In this document: positions 48,126 through 60,100 of the stretch, in pieces
Layout of the letters: every line of letters begins with the position of its first letter
Position numbering within the stretch: position 1 is the first letter of the stretch
NCBI GenBank assembly: GCA_013350335.1
Contig: CM023541.1
Coordinates: 60,577,413 to 60,641,412, forward strand
Reading direction: 5' to 3'
Length of the DNA: 64,000 nucleotides
Source: Chimonanthus salicifolius
Lineage: Eukaryota > Streptophyta > Magnoliopsida > Laurales > Calycanthaceae
Made by a program: the position numbers and the translations under genes
Notes under the pieces: model-generated
What the model saw: the letters and a program-made list of their open reading frames with translations, nothing else
Database searches by the model: none
Told to the model about the DNA's origin: nothing

Positions 48126-51100
48126 CTATTCATTATCATCATCAAAATCAATTACTACCTTGAGTTTCCTTCTTAATCCAATACTCTTTGCCATCACAAG
48201 CTCCGCATCGTCACCTGAGTCTTCTAGTTCATGATATGGGGAGTGAGCTTTTGCTGAGATATCCACATCTTCTGCAGAATCATTTGCTTTTGCACTTTTT
48301 CCACCATCCAAATCAACCAGCTCATCCTCTAAATTATCATTTAAATGAGCAAGATCAACTGCTGCAGCAACACCCACCATTATAGGGTTTCTCTCGTTGT
48401 CCGTGACAAATCCATCACTACAGCAAGAAAAAGCAAGTTCTTTACTGAATGTCCTAGTAAAAGAGCTTTCTTGCTATCTCATGGAATGACTGGTTTTGTT
48501 CAAGTACTCCAAATGGAAAAGAAAAGAAAAGAAAAGGGGGGAAGGTGGCGGTTGAGAAGGAGAAATGAAATTATCCGATTCATTGTGAACCAATGAACTA
48601 TTTTTTTTAGTCTACAGTTATGCAATTTCTTCTCATACTAACTATGACCCTATAAATCAGATTTATACCCATTGTCAACCCATTTCAAGAGATATTCACC
48701 CGTGATTAAAACTTTTTCACCTATAAAAACATACTTAAAAAAAATTGTTTACATTGACTTTTGGCACACATGCAAATGTAGATCTTTCAAAGCAACTCAT
48801 CTTCATCCTTCAAAGTTGAGCCTAAAAAAAATTAGGCCTCTAGTTCACAACAAATCCATTCACTGTGGATAATTTCTTACCTTTCTTTTTCGGGGATGAG
48901 GGTGGTGATGGGGATTGGGATTGGGATTGGGATTGGGGGACTTTATCTTTTTCTTAGCATGATTCGATGAGATACCTAAATACAAAATTAGATTATTGCT
49001 GCAACTGCAAAGGACAGTGATTTGAATAATAAGTGCATTGAATACGAAGTCAATGATGGAAAACAATTGTGATGACCCACTAATGTCAGCCCCAAAAAGA
49101 TGGATAAAAGGGTTTTCACAATGATGTATAATACTTTAAAACAATATCTACCACTGGGCAAGGTTAAAGTAATTGTTAGAAAGAAAAAAAAAAATCCTCA
49201 ATGGACTGTTTGCCAATTTTCTTGAAGAAACTATTTCACAAGAAAATTTATCTTTTGACGTGATCCATGTTGTCCAACACATGCCATAAACTTTGGCATC
49301 CCGTCGGGCCATAAAAACACGGTGTCTATATTTTTTGCATCAAAAATATAATTTTCACAAAAAAGGAATGAGATGTTTCGCCAAACAAAGAAAATCTGGC
49401 TCTTTTCCACATAAATTTTTTTTTCTCCCCCATAGAAAATGGATCCTTGGAAGAAGAGGAAAATGTCTTATGCCTATGCTCTTGGCAAAGACACCTTGTT
49501 CCATGGAAGAGGAAAAGACTCATTTTCATTATTTTTCTCTTATGAGCTAGAAAATGATAAAACAACCCCCAACTGTAATGGATTTCAAGCCAGTTGAGTT
49601 TTGGATCTTTTAAGGCATGAAACACTACTTATGATCAATGTCACTAATATCTCTGATATTTTTAAATTTACCACGTTTTTATCGGAAAAATACCAATTGC
49701 CGTTAATAACCTGATACATATGGGCACTGCGGTAAATTTTCGATAAATTCGCGATAAATAGTAATATCACAATAATATCCCAATAAATTTCTGATAAATT
49801 ATTGGTAAAATACTGATAAATTCCATATTGATATCTTATTTATTAATATTTTTATTTATTATTTATTTATTATTTTTTAAATATTATATTTTCCGTGAGA
49901 TTTTCACGTTACTTTTTCGGTAAAAATCCAAGAATTTGAGAATATTCCGATATTATCAATAGCCGTTAATATCCCGAGAACGGTAGTTGTGACTATGCTT
50001 ACGATTATCATGGCAGTAACTAGGAAGCTTTGGGCTTTGGGTGGCTTATTACTCAGCTTAAGGATAGTGGAAGATATTAGTGAAGATGCACAGAGACAGC
50101 ATACCTTTTTATTGCGTTTTCCAAGTGATCAGCAATTTCTGTTTCCTCAACTGAAATGACTTTGTCATCCATCACTTTGGGAGTACGCTTTCCACTTTCC
50201 CTAATTCAAAAGTTCATACGAAATCCAAAAGATAGAGTGATAGATTAATTCGAAGTTCAATAAAAACCTGAGTTCACTGCTAATTTAGTTATCTCACCAA
50301 AATATTTGTTTCTTTTCTACAATTTCAAATAAAATATCAATCAAAATAAGCAAAATATATCACATTACTTTATAACTTCAGTATACCAAGACATTTGATT
50401 AGTCATTAATATTGAAGACAGGCCAAAAATAACAAACTTACTCCCCACGAGTTAAAAAACAAAACCACCACCATTCAATTAACATTGATAGTTTCCCTTA
50501 TCAATTTCTAGATATTTTCCTAAAGAGGCAGAGAAAATAGCCAAGACTTTTGTTGATTGATTAGACACTTCTGGTTTCATAAAAAATACCTAGGGTATCT
50601 CTTCTGCTGTAAGCCTGTAACTACTCTCAACTAATAAGTTTATCTACCTCTGAAAAGAGAGAAGTAAAAAGAATACTTCAACAAAAAATTAAAGAAATTT
50701 ACTCTTTTCAGTTAATTTTTGCTGACATATTTCAAGTTAACCTCTTATTACATTTAAATTGAGCACCTAAATCAACACAAACTGAAATTTCAGGTGAAAT
50801 AAGAGCTAAGTGAATCAGTATGCTAGTTGTGGGTATTGCTTCCATTTCAGAAGAAAATATGAAATGTTTTGAAAAGAGCAAATTCAAAATAAGAAACCAT
50901 TCCAACAGACCACATTCAGGCAACAGAATTCTGCACTCAATTTGAGTTTCTGGTTTTGGACTTGAGAAAAGAAAATCCATTAAACAGAATTATAAAAAAA
51001 AAAAGTAAACACTATAAAATGTGCTCTTATGTTGTGCTTATGATGTGTAAGGCATACTTGGACACAGAAACTAATGAAACCTCACCCTAGTGCTATTCGA

Positions 51101-54100
51101 ACAGTGCCCCAGGCCAAAGAACAAGGAAATTTTTTTTTTTAGGTAACTATTTTATTCACAGAAAAGTGACAACTTGACAAAAAAATAATCCTAAAACTGG
51201 GCTAACATTGCCCACCACCCCCACAACCCAAGAGAATTACAAAAATCTGTTTACAAAATCAGAAGACATATAAAGACCCTACCTATTCAATTCATCCGCT
51301 GCAGATCCACAGCTCTAGGAACAAAGGAACAAATAGCAGAAGGAAATCTTGGCATCATTAATTAGGTCACCAACATTACTGGATTTTTCCATTCAACGAA
51401 ATAGCATGCAATTCCCAGCAGAAATTTACCATAATCAATCAAGTACTGTACATGATGAGTTATCTAGGCATTGAATAGTGTGGTATACATACTAATAAGC
51501 GTGACTGTTAAAGATATCAAAAGATTGTATAGAAAGGTTTGAAGACATACACTGCAACAATGGTATTGACCAATAATTTGATGAGACACAAGATAACTTA
51601 CTTAAGAATTGTGCTTAATATTTCATCATCAGAATCATCTTCTGGAAATGATGCATTGGTCAGAGAAGCCTTCTTACTGCTTAATTTGCTATTACTTGTG
51701 CTTTTCCTCCTACAATTATGAGAAAATTATGTGGAATGAATATAAAAGAACTAATGTCTGCTTTGTTGCCAAACATAACATACAACAGTACAAAAATGCC
51801 TAGCATGAAGACTTGAACTTTGCAAAATCTGAGAGAGAGCAGCAAAACGGTAATCTATCATGATCAGCACATTGAAAGCCCATTCTTTTGGTAAGTTATT
51901 GAACTCCAGTATTTTTAAAATAATTTTAGACTTGAATATGGTAATACAGGAAAAGTAGAACTTAGTGAGCTGAGACTAGATAGATGAGATGATGGTTTCA
52001 TGATGAGGATGAAGAATTTCAAACAATACAAGAATTGAAGCAATCAACCAGATAGCTATCCAAAACACTCATCAAATAGAATCCTACCAAGCCAATACCA
52101 TGACAAGTGACTGGTTTTGGGCGACCAACCTGAGTAACGAATATCAGCCAATATCTAAAATATCAACCAATATTTATCAGATTTTGGAGAACCATGTATG
52201 TGCTATCTTAGTACTGGCTCGAAATAAGACCACCTAATATGTTCTGTACGGACCTAAAATATAGGCCAATGTCAGCACAATAACATTCGGAAAAAAAAAG
52301 GCATAAACATAAAAAGAGAGGACCTTCTTCCTTGGCAAAGAAGCCTTAGTTCTCTTAGACCTTTTACTTCTTGTATTTATACTCTTCTATTTCTAATATA
52401 TTCTCTTGTTTACCGCTAAAAAAAAAAAATGAAAACCCACATTTCTCTTTTGTAGGGCGCATCTTTGACTTGCAGGTTTACACTTGGTTAAGGGGTCTGC
52501 TAAAAATCAACTTGAATGAATCACTCTGAAGTATTATTCTAGAAGCCACAAAATTTAAGGGTTCATAGCATTCAGGTTTAGTCCAACAGTGGGTGTAACC
52601 TGATAATGCAGTAAATTGTATAGGGGTCCAATTCACAAGGTATAGTGGGTGTGAGAGGAAGGGGTGTAAATTTGGGCCCAACAAAAATGCACCAACCAGA
52701 TCTCATTTTGAAAGATCTAAATGGGATTTCCCCCTACCCACATGGTTCACTTCAAGTCTCTGCTGCCAAATTCTTTAACCTTTTTTACTTCTAATTTTTT
52801 TATTGAATTGTATCCTAACAGGCTATCACCATTCAGTTTTTTTTACACTAATTGGCTGATATTTATTCAAAATTTTGAAAATAAGCTATTTTTCTTTTTT
52901 TTTTTAATTTCTAAGTTTTGTGGGGCCACTATAATATTGGCTGACAATCCATCATAACCAAAAGGATCACCCAACATCTATTGGCAGGCCCCAACACCGG
53001 TATTTCAGTAGTGGGTGATATTTTCATCTTAGCTTCACATTATAGACTCACTCCCAGGACCTCCCCTTTTCTGGAAATGACCATGTTACTGGTTTTGATC
53101 CCCCTTTGTTTTTGAGGTACCAGTTTTATTCTTGCCTAAACCACCATCATAATGTTAAATAAACAGCACTTCAAAGGAAATAACCAGAGTCAAAAGACAT
53201 TAAAACATTTCTATGAAACATTCCAACAAATTTCACCAAGTTCACTTTTTTACTAGTTCATTTACTTCAGGGATAGAACTGCCTTTGAAACTGAGAAGTT
53301 CAATCTACTTGTACCACTAAATGGTAAAACTCTTCTGATACACATGTCAAAATATCGGGCTTAAATCACAAAATTACCAGCCATCCATACCTCAGTATAG
53401 GATCAACTGATCAAGCTCACAGTTGACTGGATGGGAAATGGAGTAAGCATCAAATGTGAAACACTCAATGCTCCATATTGCAAAATTGGATAGCATTTAG
53501 GTAGAAGCATGATATATATTTGACAAGCATAGGTATTTGACAGGGGAGTAAAACAAAATTAACATAATTTTACACCATAGACACCCTAAATTGCAAGACT
53601 ACCTTTTCCTGAATGCTGATAAAGTTTCATCTTCAGATGTTTGTTGTTTATTTTCTGATGCAACAAGATCATTGTCATCATCTTGCACAGAATGACTTGA
53701 AGTTTCAAATAACCTCTTATTTCGAGGGACTTGCAACCCAAGTTGCTTAAGTTTTCGTGAAACTTGTGCTGCTGTATATGTGTTATCAGAATCCAGTGCA
53801 CTCGCAATCAAGTAACTGCACCTGTTATGATTTTTGAATCTGCAACAAAAATCAAATAAAATCATTATAAGAATAACAAAAATGAAAACAATAAGAACAT
53901 AGCATGAAGACTTCAAGTCCAAATAGTTTTGATTACAACATTTATAACCAAAAAGTTCTTTAAGCTTGCATCTCAAAAGTAACATTCAATTAAATAACAT
54001 CGTCAATAATTGAAGCTTTGGAAAAAGAATGATAAAAGTTACTCAGAAGATGCTCACTGTTCAAACAGGTCTTTAATCCTCAATTCCTGCTCATTGCTGA

Positions 54101-57100
54101 AGGCCCTTATTCTTTTTCTAGGATGCCTAAACAGGGAAAGAAAAAGGTATAAATAACACTAGTGCTTGTAAAGAGAGGACACATGATTATGTTACACACA
54201 AATCATGCATTTTGGAATGAACTCTTCATAAATAGTCTGAGAAAAAAAAAAAGCAACTACATTTGATTACTTGAAACTTCAATCCTCCGAGCCGTGACCA
54301 GTAAAATAAAGAAATCAAATAATTCTAACAAATAAAACTCTCAGACATATCAAAGCAAAAGCTGAGCCATGGCCAGCATGCAGACACTTAATGAATTGCA
54401 TTGAAGCAAACAGGTTTGGGTTGCAGGTTGGGCCAAAAAAGCTGGCCCAATTTTAATTTGACTGGGATTGACCCTCAGGTTAATTGACCCACCCAGATTA
54501 TATCTAACATAATATGTACAATATATAAAATATTTAAGCTCATGCTCCATACATAAATATACAAGCATAAGAACCTGGAAGGGTTGACTTGACGGTCAAG
54601 ACGCTCGCCTCATGAAGCGAGGTCTTGATTTCGATTCACGCTCTACCCTCCAGGCCACTCCCCATCGACTAAACCAGTGCGTGTGGATTGGGAGGTTTAC
54701 ATATGCTCATGGGATTAGTCTCACCTCCAATGTGGGATGAGGATACCCATGTAACAAAAAAAAAGCCCACTGGCCATTGAGGTTATTTTACACAAGCATT
54801 ATAGTTTACACGTTGAGCAATTTAAACCACTAAATAGCAAAACATAAAACACATAAAAATGGATTGACCAATCACCCGACCCAAATTGACCAAGTCAAAT
54901 TAAAAATAGGTGAGAGTTGGTCAGGTTATGAGCAGTTAGGCTAGGGTCTTGCTGACCGAAATTTAATTAGGGCCTAGCCAGGATTTGCTCTAAACCCAAC
55001 CAGCATGCGCAAGTTACACCCCATGCTAATCCAAAGACTAGATGTAGGAAACTTTAGCATCAGAGTTGCATGAAGAGATGACGACATGCATCTCTATATA
55101 TCCATCCATCTACCCTCTTTCTATCCATTCAAAAGACTTAATTGATATTCGCATTCAGATATTACAAATGTGTGTTATTGGATCCAAGGGGAGACAGTTT
55201 TCAAAAGCCTATCAAACTTTGTGCCCCAAAATCAAGGGTTAGAACCAGTGTTTTTAAACCCGGCCCGGCCCGTGGTTGAACCATAACCGGCTCAATCACG
55301 GGCCGAGTTTTGATAAAACCCGTGAAAACCCAGTCAAACCCGTGGGTTTGACCGGGTTTTTATAAAAACCCTCAACCCGTGACCCTTAAAAAAAAATAAA
55401 AATAATTATCAATAAAAAAATTTTAATTTTATATCTTGCTAGCCCTTAAGGGCCGGCCCATAAACCCAACCCCGAAGGACCGGGCAGACTTGAACTTTAG
55501 GTTATAAACCATTCAAGCAGTGAAATAGTTTGCATTGTTTTTCACCTTCTTATAAGCCTCACCAGTGTCCCTCTTTTTTGATTTTTCAATGTGGGACAAA
55601 ATGAGAGCATGCAGTACAGAAACAGTGGATGTGTGGTTGAGGTCATGTGTGAATAGAGTGGTGAAATATGAAACTCTCACAGGTAGTGATTTTATTAACT
55701 GCTTTTATACTATATTTTTTTAAATATTGATATGTGGCTAATATAAATATAGAGTTTTAGGTTGGTCAAAAAATTAATTATAGACAATTAGATATTTTTA
55801 ATTAAAATTTATATAACTTTAAATATTACAAAAATTTAAAGATTAAAATTATTTAAAGAGATTAAAATATGAAAGTTTAAGAAATGGTGTGTTTGATTTG
55901 ATTAAAGTTTTTACAATTGTGTTTGTGAGAGTAAAAATATATTTTTATAAAATATAACCTTAGTTAATAATTTAATATTATTTATAATATTATATTAATA
56001 GCACGGGTTTGACCGGATTTGACTACGGGTCAACCCGATTGAACCTTATTTAACCTACCCTTCCTCCAAAACGGGTCACTCCACTAGTCAGGTTTTAAAA
56101 CATTGGTTAGAATGATCTAATTGGTGGGCTGCCCACTAACAATAAGTGGACACCAAATCCTTGAGTGTTTCTATTTGTCCATCTGTTTGTCTAACAACCA
56201 TTTATACAATAAAATTTTCACGAGGGCAAAGTTGCCCATATATGGTACATCAACCTTTGGAACCACCACCCCCATTTTCACCCACTCTGTAACCAACAAT
56301 CCACCTGCCCACCACACAAATAAAGAAAAAAAAATACATATAACACATGAACTACACATCCAACTTTATTAATTGAACCCTGTCCAACGTTACACCAACC
56401 AGTGGATTAAAAACCATGAATATTGCCCACTAATCATTGATCTTTGGGGCTATAAAAGCCACGCCTACATGAATCAAGCCAAACAAATTCTGGTTCCGTG
56501 CTTGTCCATGCATAGATCTTTCAATCCCCTCTCTCCCTATGATTGTTGATGACCCCAACTTGACCCCACACGTTTGCACAAAACCATGTGGATGATGCTG
56601 CCAAGGTGAAAATCACTGTATATATCATTATGATCATTATCATAATCAAGCCCCCTTGTTACATCTATAAGAAGCACTCTTGGTGATTCTACCCACTCAT
56701 TCCTATTTAGGACCAAATTATGTCACTTTGCAACTTCAAATATTGCTTGTAATTACTTCTATTTGCATCCTTATTGACCTCATCCTTCTCACAATACTTT
56801 GAAATAGCAAGCCCTTCATTTTCAAATAATGGTTATCTCCACTATTCCACATGCATGCCCTAAAAAGTTGTGAATGACATTGCGTCATTTTTCTGTTACT
56901 ACCCATAGAACCCCTCATTTCATATTATTGAACCAATCCTTTCTTGTTACTCCATACATTTATCTTAGCACACGCACATCACACATGTACACATAATTCA
57001 GCAACCAAGGCATAAACTCAACTGGTAAAAAGGTCAAGACAACTAGATGAATTGATGGGTCGACAAAGTGGGTCAATTAATTATTTCTTAATTATAGCCA

Positions 57101-60100
57101 TGAATTTTATAATATTGATAGCACAAAGTATCAAAAAAATAAGAAAAATTAGTTGAGTGACTAACGAAGTCAACCACACAAGTCAACAAAAGTCTACCAA
57201 ACTCATCCAAAAAGTTTGACACCAACCAGTCACCCTATAGTTGAACGAGGAAGTTGATAAAATCGAGTTCTTGCTTAACTTGCCGAGTCAACAAACTATC
57301 CAATCTCGACCAACTTCAAGAATTGGACACATCTCCGTTGAACCCCATACCATAGGCAAAGCACCCTAAATTTGCACAAATACACTCCAAAATGAGTTTG
57401 AACTTCTGTAGTGGGCACACAATTGGACACCCCATCAATTTTGCAGCTGGTGCTCTTTATATGTAAACTCCACAAAACAGGTGATCACATGTTTCCTACA
57501 ATGGAATAGGTGATTTAATTCCATGTTTCCCTAGAGGGAGCTTCTAATTACCAAATTAGCTGCTATAACCAAACACTTCTTGTAGTTTCTAATCCATGAC
57601 ACAATTGAAGTGATATGGAATGAGGAAAAATGTCAATTGAACCTCAAAAAAAATAGGAAACAAGACAAGAACTATAAAATTTTAATTAATGCCAATTCAC
57701 TACTTACAAAGACCTTCCAGGAGAAGAGCTGATTCCCGAGTTGTTTGAGGTAATGGGAACATCAGTTGTATTTGATATTCCCCCATCCTCAGTTCGTACT
57801 TCATCATCTCTACCCAATGAAGGATCATCACTACGACGCACTTGTCTCTTTGAGCAAACCTTGAGGCCTAACTGCTTCAGCTTAGAAGAAACTTGCAAAG
57901 GTGAAACTTTACCATCAGGGTCAAGGGCTTCTGCAATGAGACGACTGCATTGTTTATTTTCCTTGTACCTAGGATGGGTATTGTCATAAAATAACTTCAT
58001 GAGCAAAAGTGGAACCTGGATACGTATCTATAAAAAGGAAACTGCTCCATCCCAAGTTTAGCATAAATCACTTTTTGTAAATGCAACACACTTACTTCTC
58101 ATAAAGATCTTTAATTTTACTCTCTTGTACTTGATCAAAACCAAGAGTTTTTTTTCTTTTAGAAGCCCCTTGAGCTTCATGTTCCAAGGAGTGACCGTCA
58201 CTACAACACCAAGCAGGAATCTTATCAAGTATTCATACAATGTATTAAAAGATAAGGTTGTCTTTAAATAACTCTTACTTGAGAAGATCAACTACATCAC
58301 AGGTATCATCCCCGCTTATACGATGATTACCGTCTGAAGAACTGCCCTCCCTATGCATTCACAAAATCAGTACCATAAACTACAATGACAGAATAGCAGA
58401 ATAACTCATAATGATAAAGAAGACTTCAGGCTCTGAACTTACCTATGATAATTAAGATCGTGTGAAAAAACAAAATCAGCTTCATCTTCACCTAGAGAGT
58501 CTGCTATGCTTCTTCTGGTTAACCCTCCATTACCCACTGGTAAACCAATTTCTCCATCATCACCAGGAACACTTTCCCAGCCTCTATTTCCATTTTTTAA
58601 GTTTCCAAGCTCAATTAATAATGATTCAGAATTAATGTAATGACATTCTTTTCGCGTCTTCCAAAAGAGTATTTCCACAAATAGTAGAGGTTGGCTTTTC
58701 ATTTTCTTCATCAGTTGCCTCACCAGCGAAGTGAGAAAAGAAACAATATTTGCATACTCCTTGCAATTTGATGATTTTTTATCACTCAGAATATCGTAAA
58801 ATGTAGTGAGAAGTGATAGCTGCAAGGATAGACATGTACGGATCAATCACAAATACTACGTGCAAGTATACAAGAAATTTATTTCATTTAAAATTCTCAC
58901 CTGGTATAGCATTGGAGAAAGTTCCAAATCATCACAAATCCTCCGAAGAATACTTACAATGTAGTGATTCGTACAAGCAGAATTGCTTTTATAGAACTTC
59001 AGCAACCAACATAAATTTTGAATGACAGTGTTGTTTGCAAGAGTGGCAACTAATCTCGTTACCTCAAAATCAACTTCACTCATAGTGTTTGGCTCATCGT
59101 CATTAGAAGAATCATTTGCCAGATCATTTGGACCGTTACTAAATTTTTTGTCATCCGACTCAACTAAATCATCTCCAAGATTGCATGAATTCAGAAAAGG
59201 CATTTCAGTCCCTTCTTCACCAGAGGCAACTTTTTCTTTCCCTTTTGAGCTTGAATTCTTGAAATCTTCTGTAAGTGAATCACCATCGATGTTGACCTTA
59301 GGTTCTTCAGTTACATTGCCAATCTCCAGATTAGGATCATCAGCATTCTGTGCACTATCATTCACTTCTACTGTCTTCTTTTCTTCCACCGACTTCTCTA
59401 ATTCTGTTTCATTTTTCTCTAATTGTTTCTTCTTTCTGCTCTTTCTTGATTTTCTAGAAACCTTTACACACCAAGAGTTAGAAAGAAAAATAAACACAGA
59501 AAGAATACTTGTAGCCTTCTGAGTAAAGAAGGGTGGTAAATCCTAACAAAATAACATCTCAATTCACAAGCTTCAGATGCCATATCAAAGAGAGTGCAGA
59601 ACACATTACAACACAATATATCAGAAAGCACTCATTTATGCTTCCAAAGAAAGGCTTAATTTATCTGTGAGTCTATTCAACGACCTACACAAACTGCTTT
59701 CAATCTACAAGTTTTTGAACAGTTTAAAATCCCATACAAAGTTGAGCCCCAAGCAAATAATTAAGCATTGCATCAATGAAACTATGGCTGGTTACATAAC
59801 TATAAAACTTCCAGAATGCTGAAATTGGTTTAATTAGTTAAACCACCACAAAGCTCAGTTGGATTCTGCCAGAGCACAAACAGAATGGGTGCTGGTCTTT
59901 GATGGTTTGGTCCTTCATGCCACATTCATTTGAGCAAATTTAACGTCAAGAAAATGCGAGTTCTTGAAATTCTCATCTCATTGTCAGTAGTTGGAAAGTG
60001 GACGTTGTGAGATATGAGAAATTTTACCAATCATCAACATATAAAGAAAAGAACATTTGAAAAAAAAATCTCATTTAAACAAGCCTGCTGTCAAGATATG

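Noticed and set aside
48975..48976. Acceptor TTTAG at 48976 as the true start of the penultimate TIMELESS exon
   Set aside because: Joining it to the AG left by exon 50200-50105 reaches an in-frame stop after seven codons and would cut off the conserved-looking acidic tail; kept only as an alternative.
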